Assembly (NCBI GenBank): GCA_944386455.1
Contig: CALXBC010000018.1
Location: 1 to 47,375 of the forward strand
Length of the DNA: 47,375 bases
Reading direction: 5' to 3'
Source of the DNA: an uncultured Clostridia bacterium
GTDB lineage: Bacteria > Bacillota > Clostridia > Oscillospirales > Ruminococcaceae
In this document: positions 31,382 through 39,851 of the stretch, one piece after another
Layout: each line of letters begins with the position of its first letter
Numbering within the stretch: position 1 is the first letter of the stretch
Program-made: the position numbers and the translations under genes
The notes under the pieces: model-generated
Databases searched by the model: none
What the model was told of the DNA's origin: nothing
The model's input: the letters and a program-made list of their open reading frames with translations, nothing else

Positions 31382-31601
31382 CTGAGCGCGTCGAAAAAGT
31401 CGGCATGCTCTCGAGGGACAAACACAATCACAGCGGCAAAGCCTCGTTCTGTGTTTTTCCCCCGATTCCCCTTTTTCAGTCGAAAACCGGCTCCGCAGAA
31501 GGCTTTGCCTCTGCTCACCGCCGGATTTCTCTCAAGGAGTCACTTCGTCGGCGCATGTCCGCCTGCGTGACGATTTTTTTATTTTTTCCGCTTTTCTACA
31601 G
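31382..31601 (+). mobile_element. Terminator-associated repeat element, copy C (220 bp)
   Basis: 220 bp between two copies of the terminator hairpin of the 94-residue protein gene. It begins CTGAGCGCGTCGAAAAAGTC and ends CGCTTTTCTACAG. The interior matches copy B at about nine positions in ten, with the same paired segments. It has the same orientation relative to its gene as A and B. Confidence 0.8.
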
Positions 31602-31631
31602 TCTGTTGGCTGTCGGATTTCCTCCGGCAGC
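31602..31631. repeat. Direct repeat flanking element C (right), hairpin copy with T-tract
   Basis: Second copy of the hairpin, followed by TTTTCTTT, giving the functional terminator. It stands 14 nt before the end of the opposing portal gene. Confidence 0.9.
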
Positions 31632-31644
31632 TTTTCTTTGAAAT

Positions 31645-33270
31645 TTAATGAATCAGCTGCTTTAAGGATTGGATGATACTATCCTTGTTTTCCAGCATCA
31701 TTGCCTCCAATGCTATGATAGCACTGGATGCGCGTTCCGGAGTAAACGCGCCGGCATTAAACAATTCTTTGATCAGCAGATTGTGCTGCTCCGTGTCAAA
31801 GGCATTCTTTTTTCTGGGAATAATTTTGATGTCGAAGATTGCCTTGCGGTAATGCCGGCTTTCGTCTGTGCCTGCGCCTTGCTTTGTTTTCAGTCCCTGG
31901 TTGTTCACAGATAGATAAAGGATGCTTCCGTTTTGTCCGATCACGCGAAACGTGCGAGATTCGTCATAAAACTGTCTGATCAATTCGATGCAAAGCTCGG
32001 TGATACGGCGAAATGCACGGTAGGAGGATTTCAGCAGATCGCGCGAGAGCTTGTTGCCGGCCTCCTGCAGCGCAGAGATCGACTTATAAGCCGTGACGCC
32101 GCCGGTGGTATCGCCTTGAGAAAAATCCCGGTTTCCAACCACTTCTTTCAGCTCGTCTACCTTATTTTGACGGTGTTCCATAATATGAGAGGGAAAGGCA
32201 GCGGCCTGAAGCGGCCGAATAACGCTGTCATCTGCTGAGGAATCACATTCTATAAAGCTGCGCGACAAATCCCGAACATCATCAGGACGAATGCCGCTGG
32301 ACCGTTTTATGATAAACCGCTGTCGGCCTGCGACTAAACAGTTTGTTTCAATCAGATAGTCAAGGCGGTCGATATATTCCTGTGTTGGGCGGGCGATTTC
32401 CACCAATCCCATGCCGTATACACTGTTTTCCATGGGAATAAAAGGATCCAAAACAAAAGGATATTGTCCGTGCTCGTATAAGCCTGTGTTCATAAATGCG
32501 GCGTCCGTTTTGGTCGAATAGAGAATCTTGTCTCCAACCATTTTAGTAAGATGAACGACATCCTTTCCAGCGGCATTTTTAGATTTTTCATAACAATCTA
32601 TTAAGCAGGATTTCCCGGAAAGCTCATCTGCACCAAAGCTGCCGCAATAAGACTCTAGGAGCACAGCAGCCGGACTGTCTGTTATTTTTTTGTCGGGATA
32701 TTGCTGCTTCAGCTGTTCTGTTTCGACCAGAGACAGTACAAAGATATATTGTGATTTCTGAATGTCATCTACATGGGGCTGTGCATAAAAACGAAGCAGA
32801 TCTATTTTTTGAACGGTAATGTCCCCAAGCCCGTTCTCTTTGCTGCTGTCCCAGCCCACATAATAGATGCCGGTGCCGTACTTGATTTTTTGCCACCACA
32901 CGTCCGAATAGACCCGTTCAAAATCGTTTTTTTCCAACACAAGGGGTATGATCTTGGACAGCTTTTCTGCCAGCGGACGGTCTTCCGGCTCCCGTTCCAG
33001 AAAAATCGGATCAGGGTAGTTGTCCATGGCGTCTGCGTGCTTATTCCAGACGGCATTCAATAAAAACGGGGTGGTTGGTTCATGTCCTAAGTACGGCTGA
33101 CTTCCTTTCATATGCTTCCAATGCTTTGCACGAAACCAGTCCTCGTTTATGAATACATTGTGGTCAAGCTCCTGCTTTGCCTTTCGGTAAAGCTCCAATG
33201 TTTTTTGAAGCCGGACGGCTTCTCCGTCCGACTGCGACGGGGCTTTTTTCATTTGTGACAATTTGTTCAC
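31645..33270 (-). CDS. Phage portal protein (P22-portal-like, orphan)
   Basis: 541 residues. The N-terminal part (FRAKHWKHMKG, PFLLNAVWNKHADAMDNYP) and the middle (YPFVLDPFIPMENSVYGMGLVEIARPTQEYIDRL) are typical portal features, and the helical C-terminus (GDTTGGVTAYKSISALQEAG) lines up with portal crown/stem regions. A portal is the dodecameric ring through which terminase drives DNA. It starts at GTG 33270 or TTG 33261 (RBS AAAGGAG). Terminase lies 4.3 kb farther along, with unrelated genes between, an atypical order. No capsid genes are present. Confidence 0.85.
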   Translation of the reverse strand: MNKLSQMKKAPSQSDGEAVRLQKTLELYRKAKQELDHNVFINEDWFRAKHWKHMKGSQPYLGHEPTTPFLLNAVWNKHADAMDNYPDPIFLEREPEDRPLAEKLSKIIPLVLEKNDFERVYSDVWWQKIKYGTGIYYVGWDSSKENGLGDITVQKIDLLRFYAQPHVDDIQKSQYIFVLSLVETEQLKQQYPDKKITDSPAAVLLESYCGSFGADELSGKSCLIDCYEKSKNAAGKDVVHLTKMVGDKILYSTKTDAAFMNTGLYEHGQYPFVLDPFIPMENSVYGMGLVEIARPTQEYIDRLDYLIETNCLVAGRQRFIIKRSSGIRPDDVRDLSRSFIECDSSADDSVIRPLQAAAFPSHIMEHRQNKVDELKEVVGNRDFSQGDTTGGVTAYKSISALQEAGNKLSRDLLKSSYRAFRRITELCIELIRQFYDESRTFRVIGQNGSILYLSVNNQGLKTKQGAGTDESRHYRKAIFDIKIIPRKKNAFDTEQHNLLIKELFNAGAFTPERASSAIIALEAMMLENKDSIIQSLKQLIH

Positions 33271-33312
33271 TCTCCTTTTATTCAGACGCTTTGCGCGCCT
33301 TGTTCTGCAGAC

Positions 33313-33348
33313 AGCGTATCATAAGAAAAAACGGACATGCAAGGACGT
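33313..33348 (-). promoter_or_regulatory. Promoter motif ahead of the portal gene (shared with terminase)
   Basis: On the minus strand GTCCTTGCATGTC (-35 TTGCAT at 33337-33342), an 18-bp T-rich spacer and TACGCT (33313-33318). It matches the motif at 27422-27457, and both -35 boxes lie about 65 nt from their start codons. Confidence 0.5.
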
Positions 33349-33405
33349 CTTTCCGGATACGGTCTTGTCATAAGCATAGCTTTGGCGGAAGAGGATGCTC
33401 TGACA

Positions 33406-33434
33406 TTGACAAAGCTTCAGAAAGAGAATATTAT
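33406..33434 (+). promoter_or_regulatory. Promoter of the CmpB-like gene
   Basis: TTGACA (33406-33411) and TATTAT (33429-33434) are 17 bp apart. Confidence 0.7.
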
Positions 33435-33470
33435 TTTAAAAAGAAGAAAAATAAGAATGGGGGACTGGCT

Positions 33471-34295
33471 TTGAATGGATTGGTGTGGGCATGCAGAGTG
33501 TTTTTATGGCTGATTGTTTACAGTGTGATCGGATGGCTCTATGAAAGTACGTTGTGTTCCATTACACAGCGTAAGCTGGTCAACCGCGGCTTTTTGAACG
33601 GGCCGCTGTGCCCTGTTTATGGATTCGGCGCTTTGACGGTCATTGCGGTCTTTCATGATAAATCTCCCGGCATCGTGGAACTGTTTTTATCCTCTGCTGT
33701 TCTGACAACCGCACTGGAATATGTAACATCTTATCTGCTGGAAAAGCTGTTTCATACCCGCTGGTGGGATTATTCCCACTATCGTTTCCAGCTTAACGGC
33801 AGAATATGCCTGGCGGGATTTTTGGCGTTCGGCGCGTTGTCGGTGGTGCTGATGAAATGGGTGCATCCCTTTGTCAGCGGATTGATCGACCGCCTTCCAC
33901 AGACTTGGCTGATCGGTGTTTCAGCTATCCTGTTTGTAATTTTGGCGGCAGATTGCATTGTTACAGTAGCAAGTATTCTGAAGCTCAATCAGAAGCTGGA
34001 AGAAATTCAGTCTATACTCGATGGATTCCAGGAAGAGGCAAAAATAAAGCTTGCAGAATGGAAAAAAGATACAAACAATAAAATTGTCAGCTCCAAAGAA
34101 AAAATGACGCATTTGAAAGCCAGGCTGGAAGTTCAGTTGGACGACAGGCGCTTTCCTTCTGAACGGGTCAGAGAACTGCTGTTCCGCAGAAAGTTTCAGG
34201 AGCGCCGTTTGCTTCGCGCCTTTCCTAAAATGATATCAACTAGATATAACGATGCATTACAGCAGCTGCGGGAAAAACTGCAGAAGAAAAAATAA
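33471..34295 (+). CDS. CmpB-like membrane protein (putative ABC-transporter type IV)
   Basis: 274 residues from TTG 33471, chosen for GGGGGA at 33459-33464; the frame upstream overlaps promoter DNA. The N-terminal two thirds hold about five membrane helices with the PF06541 signature (YSVIGWLYESTLCSI, RGFLNGPLCPVYGFGA, TRWWDYS). The C-terminal ~90 residues are a charged cytoplasmic helical region. Members are called ABC-transporter type IV but lack a proven transport role. The CAP lipoprotein gene follows after 12 nt. Confidence 0.85.
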   Translation: MNGLVWACRVFLWLIVYSVIGWLYESTLCSITQRKLVNRGFLNGPLCPVYGFGALTVIAVFHDKSPGIVELFLSSAVLTTALEYVTSYLLEKLFHTRWWDYSHYRFQLNGRICLAGFLAFGALSVVLMKWVHPFVSGLIDRLPQTWLIGVSAILFVILAADCIVTVASILKLNQKLEEIQSILDGFQEEAKIKLAEWKKDTNNKIVSSKEKMTHLKARLEVQLDDRRFPSERVRELLFRRKFQERRLLRAFPKMISTRYNDALQQLREKLQKKK

Positions 34296-34307
34296 AGGGG
34301 GTTTTTT

Positions 34308-35108
34308 ATGAAACTCAAAATATTACAATTAGGCGCAGTTAGCATACTGGCTGCAGCGGTGCTGTTATCTTCCTGCGGCAGGACGACGCCAAATTCCGTG
34401 TCAGAAGAAGGCACAACGACGTCGGGCGCAGCCGGCAGCACCTCGGAATCCGTTTCGGGCGGACATTCCTCTTTAGAAGCATCCGGTTCTGCAGCAGTCG
34501 AATCAAGTGTGTCCCCGGCTTCTTCGACAGCAATGTCATCCAAAATCACATCCAGCCAACCGCTAAAGTCGAGCTCGGCCAGTACTCAGCCAAGCTCCGC
34601 CGCTGCACAGCCAAGCTCAAAGCCGGCGGCTTCGTCCAGCTCGTCTGCTGCTGCAAAACCGCAGGAGCCGAATGATACGGACGACATGTCATCTGTGCAG
34701 CTTAAACAGGCGCAGCAGGATATTTTGCGTCTGGTAAACGAAGAAAGAGAAAAAACAGGAGCCGCGCCGCTTAAGCTTCATGAGCAGCTTTGCAGAGCAG
34801 CCCAGCTGCGCGCTGAAGAAACGACCGTGCTGTTCGAACATACACGGCCGGATCAGACCAGCTGCTTTACGGTTTTAGAGGAGTTTGAGATCACGAATTA
34901 TCAGCTTGCGGGTGAAAACATTGCATGGGGAGAAAGCTATCTTGGCACTGCGGAGAACATCATGATAGGCTGGATGAACTCCCCGGATCACAAGGCTAAC
35001 ATATTGGAGGCGGAGTTTACCCATCTTGGCGTAGGATGTGTGGAAAAGGACGGCACCTGGTATTGGGTACAATTATTTTTAACGCCGGCAGACTCGCAGC
35101 CCGCCTAA
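34308..35108 (+). CDS. CAP-domain (SCP-like) lipoprotein
   Basis: 266 residues. A lipoprotein signal ends at LSSC (C24), then a ~100-residue linker very rich in Ser and Ala, then a CAP/SCP domain (residues ~140-262): DILRLVNEEREKTG, FEHTRPD, AGENIAWGES, GWMNSPDHKANIL and LGVGCVEKDGTWYWVQLF. The conserved His and Glu residues of the CAP cleft are present. Bacterial members are secreted, with roles in envelope or spore biology mostly unknown. The RBS is AAAGGGGG. It is probably co-transcribed with the CmpB-like gene. Confidence 0.9.
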   Translation: MKLKILQLGAVSILAAAVLLSSCGRTTPNSVSEEGTTTSGAAGSTSESVSGGHSSLEASGSAAVESSVSPASSTAMSSKITSSQPLKSSSASTQPSSAAAQPSSKPAASSSSSAAAKPQEPNDTDDMSSVQLKQAQQDILRLVNEEREKTGAAPLKLHEQLCRAAQLRAEETTVLFEHTRPDQTSCFTVLEEFEITNYQLAGENIAWGESYLGTAENIMIGWMNSPDHKANILEAEFTHLGVGCVEKDGTWYWVQLFLTPADSQPA

Positions 35109-35512
35109 AATCGAGTGCAGGCTGTCCTCGTCCGATGATTAAAATGCATGGTAAAATGGTTGCTTTTATGCCGTAACAGAACAGAAAGATGTACCAAAAT
35201 GAGGCAGTGTTTTGTTTTTGTCTCCTGTTTGTTCAAGTTTTATTCACACATTTTCAGGCCAAATATGTTACAATTTGTAATATATTTGTGAAAATGGGCT
35301 GATAGGTGAATGTTTTGCCTGCTGTTTTTTTGTCTGGCGGTAAAAACTTGTGTTTTTTGCTGACAAGCCTTGATTTTTTGTTTATTTTTATGTATGATTA
35401 AACTGTATAGGTATTTTATTGGTTCTATAGAAAAATCCCGTTGATTACGGCGGACGGGATGGGAAAATTGCTATACAAATTTTCATGCCGGGAATTTATT
35501 GGAGGTTTGTTT
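35109..35512. other. AT-rich intergenic region, no gene seen
   Basis: About 400 bases rich in T runs. The only structure noted is a short inverted repeat, ATCCCGT/ACGGGAT around 35436-35460. A promoter for the CdaR-like gene must lie here, but no -35/-10 pair stands out. Confidence 0.4.
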
Positions 35513-36598
35513 ATGTCTAACAGATTATTTCAAGGTTTGATCCATCAGATGAAGGATACGATCGACCGTGTGATCGGCGTGGTGGATGATCAGGCTAATA
35601 TCATTGCCTGCAGCGAGCTTTCTAAAATCGGTCTGACCAATGAGTTTATTTCCCTGGAAAATGCAGATTCACATGACACCTTTATCCGGGACGGATATAC
35701 TTACAAGCCGTTTGGCCAGCATATGAAGCCGGATTTTGCGGTGTTTGTCGAGGGCGTGGATGAAACCGCGGCAAAATATGCGCAGATTCTGACCATAACC
35801 TTGTCCAGCATCAAACAGTATTATGATGAAAAGTATGACCGGAATAACTTTATCAAGAACGTGGTAATGGATAATATCCTGCCGGGAGATATTTATGTCA
35901 AGGCGCGCGAGCTTCACTTCAGCGGCGATGTATCCCGTGTTGCGCTGCTCATTCGGATTTTGTCGACCAACGATGTTTCGGCGTATGATGTGATTCAAAA
36001 TTTGTTCCCGGATAAAAACAAGGATTTTGTGTTTAACATCAGTGAAAACGAGATTGTGCTGGTTAAAGAAATCAAAGCCGGGATCGACAGCAAGGATCTG
36101 GAAAAGCTGGCGCGTTCTATTGTGGATACGCTCAGCAGTGAGTTTTATACCCGTGCTACGGTAGGGATCGGAACGCCGGTGACAGGAATCAAGGATCTGG
36201 CACGCTCCTTTAAGGAAGCTCAGGTCGCGCTTGAGGTTGGAAAAGTATTTGACACGGACGAAGCAATCGTCAGCTATGACAACTTGGGAATTGCGCGGCT
36301 GATCTACCAGCTGCCGACCACTCTTTGCGAAACCTTCCTGAAAGAAGTGTTCAAGCAGGGGTCCATTGACTCGCTGGATCAGGAGACGCTGTTCACAATT
36401 CACCGCTTCTTTGAGAACAATCTGAATGTTTCTGAAACATCCAGAAAGCTGTTTGTTCATCGGAACACATTGGTTTACAGGCTGGAGAAAATCAAAAAAC
36501 TTACAGGGTTGGATTTAAGAGAGTTCGACCATGCAATCGTATTTAAGATCGCACTCATGGTAAAGAAATATTTGACCTCTAACCCGGTAAAGTTCTAA
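35513..36598 (+). CDS. CdaR/PucR-family transcriptional regulator
   Basis: 361 residues from ATG 35513 (RBS GGAGG); the frame from 35441 lacks an RBS. The N-terminal domain (GLIHQMKDTIDRVIGVVDDQANII) resembles the sugar-diacid recognition domain. A central GGDEF-like segment includes YTRATVGIGTPVTG and SFKEAQVALEVG. The C-terminal HTH is LNVSETSRKLFVHRNTLVYRLEKI. In studied cases the family activates carbohydrate or nucleobase use. No target gene is evident; the next operon is cell division (ftsEX). Confidence 0.87.
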   Translation: MSNRLFQGLIHQMKDTIDRVIGVVDDQANIIACSELSKIGLTNEFISLENADSHDTFIRDGYTYKPFGQHMKPDFAVFVEGVDETAAKYAQILTITLSSIKQYYDEKYDRNNFIKNVVMDNILPGDIYVKARELHFSGDVSRVALLIRILSTNDVSAYDVIQNLFPDKNKDFVFNISENEIVLVKEIKAGIDSKDLEKLARSIVDTLSSEFYTRATVGIGTPVTGIKDLARSFKEAQVALEVGKVFDTDEAIVSYDNLGIARLIYQLPTTLCETFLKEVFKQGSIDSLDQETLFTIHRFFENNLNVSETSRKLFVHRNTLVYRLEKIKKLTGLDLREFDHAIVFKIALMVKKYLTSNPVKF

Positions 36599-36623
36599 AA
36601 TTTGCATGAATGCTGCAACAGGT

Positions 36624-36660
36624 TACGGGCGGACAGGAGGAATAGTCTGCCCGTAGCTGT
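36624..36660 (+). terminator. Terminator after the CdaR-like gene
   Basis: TACGGGCGGAC (36624-36634) pairs with GTCTGCCCGTA (36645-36655) with one G-U pair; GCTGTTTTAT follows. The ~200 bases from here to ftsE hold no credible gene. Confidence 0.65.
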
Positions 36661-36867
36661 TTTATCTCCTGTATTGTATGGAGAAATAACAGAATGGCAG
36701 CCGCCGGCTGCCGGTATTCTCTTTTCTATCGCTGCGAAAAAGGAGGATAGCAGAAACAATGCAGCGCTGAATTTGAAAATTACTGCAGGGCAACCTGCTG
36801 ACAGGATATAGATGGCTGACCCTAATTGCGGGTGTGTTTGAACGAAGAGAAAGGCTAATATTTTACT

Positions 36868-37671
36868 ATGATAGAATTAAAAGATGTTAGTTTAAAGTAT
36901 GAAAACGGTACAACTGCGCTTTACGACATCAACCTGAGTGTTAAGGACGGAGAAATGGCATATATTGTCGGCGCGTCAGGTGCCGGCAAGAGTTCTATTC
37001 TGAAGCTGCTGCTGCGGGAAAAGATCGCAACAAAAGGCAGTGTTGTGGTAAACGGATATAATCTTGGAACTTTAAAGCAAAGGGAGATTCCTTATTTCAG
37101 ACGGTCGATCGGATTTGTCTTTCAGGACTTCCGCCTGATCCCGACGATGACGATTTATGACAATGTTGCATTCGCGATGCGTGCAATCGGTGCGCCGTAT
37201 AAGCAGATACGGACAAGAGTCCCGTATGTGCTGGAACTGATGGATATGCTGCGAAAGGCCAAGCGGTATCCTCATGAGCTGTCGGGCGGCGAACAGCAGC
37301 GGGTTGCAGTTGCAAGAGCATTGGTCAATGATCCGCCGCTGATTATTGCGGACGAGCCTACCGGTAACATTGACCCTGAACTTTCTTATGAGGTTGTCGA
37401 TCTGTTTACTCAGATCAATAAATGCGGCACCACGATTTTGATGGTTACCCATGAGCATGATATGGTGAAATACTTTGGCGGCCGTACCATCGAAATCGAA
37501 GGCGGCAGAATTGTTTTTGACCGCGTGCTGAAGGGAGAACGCGATCTGCTGCGGGAACGTGCGGCACAAAAGGAAAAGAAAAGAAAAGAACAGCAGGCAC
37601 ATGAACTGGATAAAACGAGAGAGATCGGTCATATCGAACCGAAACCGGAGCAGGAGGTAGGTAAGATATGA
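36868..37671 (+). CDS. ftsE: Cell-division ATP-binding protein FtsE
   Basis: 267 residues. ABC ATPase with Walker A VGASGAGKSS, Q-loop FVFQDFRLIP, signature LSGGEQQR, Walker B LIIADEPTG and switch His THEHD. FtsE with FtsX forms an envelope complex that activates peptidoglycan hydrolases at the septum. It has a basic/acidic C-terminal extension of ~45 residues beyond the usual FtsE end. The stop overlaps the ftsX start (ATGA). The context ftsE-ftsX-M23 hydrolase confirms the role. Confidence 0.95.
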   Translation: MIELKDVSLKYENGTTALYDINLSVKDGEMAYIVGASGAGKSSILKLLLREKIATKGSVVVNGYNLGTLKQREIPYFRRSIGFVFQDFRLIPTMTIYDNVAFAMRAIGAPYKQIRTRVPYVLELMDMLRKAKRYPHELSGGEQQRVAVARALVNDPPLIIADEPTGNIDPELSYEVVDLFTQINKCGTTILMVTHEHDMVKYFGGRTIEIEGGRIVFDRVLKGERDLLRERAAQKEKKRKEQQAHELDKTREIGHIEPKPEQEVGKI

Positions 37672-38573
37672 AAGGCGGCAGTGCGAAATATTTAATAAAA
37701 GAAGGATTCCGTAATCTTTGGACAAACCGTTTGATGACGTTTGCATCAGTAGGCGTCCTGACGGCCTGTTTGCTGCTGGTCGGGTTTGCCGTGCTGTTTT
37801 CAGAAAATGTCAGCAGTATTGTCGGCTATGTGGAAGAACAGAATGAATTGGTCGCTTTTTTGAAAAAGGACAACACAGAAGAAGAAAATCTTGCACTCCA
37901 AAAGCAGATTGCGGCAATGGAAGACGTTGACGAGGTTGTCTATGTAACCAAGGAGGAGGCCTGGGACATTCAGAAGGAAAAGCTCGGTGATGCGGCCTCT
38001 CTTCTGGAAGAAAACGGAGACAATCCCTATTATGCTTATTTTACGATCAGGGAAAAGGATCTGGAAAAAATCGACATCACAACCGCTGCAATTGAGAAGC
38101 TGGATGGAATTGAAAAAGTGAATTCCTCCAACGGGTTTGCAAAATCTATTGTCCAGATCCGGAAAATGGTGAATATTTTTGGCGGGGCAGTGATTGCCGC
38201 CCTGGTGCTTGTTTCGCTTGTTATTATCGCGAACACCATTCGTTCGGCTGTATTTTCCCGCCGGAAGGAAATCAACATTATGAAATATGTTGGTGCAACA
38301 AATGGATTTATTCGTGTCCCCTTTTTGGTGGAGGGCGTGATACTTGGCGTCATAGCGGCTGCGGTTTCGTTTTTGCTGATCTGGGGCGGTTATTCCCTGC
38401 TTTATGATGCCCTGACCGGGGACATGATGGCGTCATTCGTTGCAAATGCGCTGAAGAGCATGCTTCCGTTCCGGGAAGTTGCGCTGCAGGTTGGCTTGCT
38501 GTTTTTAGGAGCGGGTGTTTTAACAGGTACGCTTGGAAGCTTGATCAGTGTCCGCAATCATTTGAAGGTATAG
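37668..38573 (+). CDS. ftsX: Cell-division permease-like protein FtsX
   Basis: 301 residues: one membrane helix near the N-terminus (FASVGVLTACLLLVGFAVLF), an extracellular domain (residues ~50-160) that contacts the hydrolase, then three C-terminal helices with the FtsX signature (FSRRKEINIMKYVGATNGFIRVPFLVEG). FtsX passes the FtsE ATPase signal to the extracellular M23 protein encoded next. The gene is coupled to ftsE by a 4-nt overlap. Confidence 0.95.
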   Translation: MKGGSAKYLIKEGFRNLWTNRLMTFASVGVLTACLLLVGFAVLFSENVSSIVGYVEEQNELVAFLKKDNTEEENLALQKQIAAMEDVDEVVYVTKEEAWDIQKEKLGDAASLLEENGDNPYYAYFTIREKDLEKIDITTAAIEKLDGIEKVNSSNGFAKSIVQIRKMVNIFGGAVIAALVLVSLVIIANTIRSAVFSRRKEINIMKYVGATNGFIRVPFLVEGVILGVIAAAVSFLLIWGGYSLLYDALTGDMMASFVANALKSMLPFREVALQVGLLFLGAGVLTGTLGSLISVRNHLKV

Positions 38574-38610
38574 GATCAGGATCAGTTGTACTGAAAGGAG
38601 TGTTTTCAAG

Positions 38611-39792
38611 ATGAAATCCCGAAAAGCTAGAATCACGGCAGTTGTTTTGGCCGTTGTCATGCTTCTGGGGGCAATTGGAGGCGTCATGATTCTGCCTGCC
38701 TTTGCGGCAGATACTGCAATGACGGAAAAGGAGATCCAGGATGAGCTGGACAGGCTGGAAAAGGAACAGAAACGGCTCGCCAATGAGATAGACAAGCTGG
38801 AAGATGATGCAGAGCAGCAGGAGGAATACCAAGAAGCACTGGCACAGCAGATCAGCAGCATTGAAAAACAGGTGGATACGCTGGAAAAGCAGATCCAGGA
38901 ATATAATGACAAGATCACGGCCAAAGAAAAAGAAATTGAGCAGAAAAGCGCAGATATCGAGGCAAATTACGACAAAATGCTGGAACGCCTGGCAGCGATG
39001 CAGCTGGCGGGAGAAAATTCGATGCTGAACGCGCTTCTGACTGCCGAAGATTTTACGGATTTGCTGACTCGCGCAGAAATGCTCCAGTCTATTGTGGAAC
39101 AGGATCAGGAGCTGATCAACCGTCTGGGCGCGGAAAAGCGGGATATTGAGGCTGCAAAGCAGGAAATCGTGGACAGCAAAGCAAAGCTGGAAGAGAGCAA
39201 AAAAACGCTGGACGCAAAAAAATCCACGTTGCAGACATCCTATGCAAAGAGCCAGGCTCATATGCAGGCGATTAATGAAGAAAAAGAGGCATATGAAAAG
39301 GATAAAGCTGCCGTTGACGCTCAGGAAGCCGAAATGGAAGAAGAACTGAATAAGTTTTATCAGGAAAATCCCTCTGAAGGAACGCTTTCTCCGGGCGGTT
39401 GGCTGTTTCCGCTGGCGGCTAAAAATTATTATATTTCCTCTCCTTATGGACCGCGCTGGGGCTCCTTCCATAAGGGCGTTGACCTGTCCTGCTCCGGCGG
39501 AAGCTCCGGAAAGCCGATTGTGGCGGCGAAATCCGGCAAGGTTATCCGCGCAGTGACGAGCTATACGCCGGGTGTTGGCTATGGTAAAAATATCATCATT
39601 GACCACGGCGGCGGATATTCCACACTGTATGCTCACTGCAGTGAAGTCTTGGTGACAGTCGGGCAGACGGTCGAACAGGGTGAAGTGATTGGAAAAGTTG
39701 GCAATACCGGCCACTCCTTTGGCGCTCATCTTCATTTTGAGGTGCGGATCAACGGCGTTCATCAGCAGCCAATGAACTATATCAGTCTGTAA
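38611..39792 (+). CDS. M23 murein hydrolase activated by FtsEX (EnvC/PcsB-like)
   Basis: 393 residues: signal peptide ending near AFAADT, a long coiled coil (residues ~35-250, with many Glu/Lys/Gln heptads) and a LytM/M23 metallopeptidase domain. The zinc ligands are present, H287 and D291 (HKGVD) and H375 in HLH (373-375), so unlike E. coli EnvC it should be an active endopeptidase. It follows ftsX after 37 nt. In Firmicutes, FtsEX controls such hydrolases through the coiled coil. Confidence 0.93.
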   Translation: MKSRKARITAVVLAVVMLLGAIGGVMILPAFAADTAMTEKEIQDELDRLEKEQKRLANEIDKLEDDAEQQEEYQEALAQQISSIEKQVDTLEKQIQEYNDKITAKEKEIEQKSADIEANYDKMLERLAAMQLAGENSMLNALLTAEDFTDLLTRAEMLQSIVEQDQELINRLGAEKRDIEAAKQEIVDSKAKLEESKKTLDAKKSTLQTSYAKSQAHMQAINEEKEAYEKDKAAVDAQEAEMEEELNKFYQENPSEGTLSPGGWLFPLAAKNYYISSPYGPRWGSFHKGVDLSCSGGSSGKPIVAAKSGKVIRAVTSYTPGVGYGKNIIIDHGGGYSTLYAHCSEVLVTVGQTVEQGEVIGKVGNTGHSFGAHLHFEVRINGVHQQPMNYISL

Positions 39793-39851
39793 ATGGCACA
39801 AACGGGTTAAGGAGGGATTGGCGTCCCAAAGGCGAAAGGGACGAATGGTTT

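Noticed and set aside
18670-31601. Group IIC introns as the explanation of the terminator-linked repeats
   Set aside because: Group IIC introns also insert at terminators, but the copies are only 86-300 bp, have no visible domain V/VI or reverse transcriptase, and three have long target duplications.
25685-33270. Complete prophage
   Set aside because: Only terminase, a small partner and portal are present. No integrase, capsid, tail or lysis genes, and the intervening genes look cellular.
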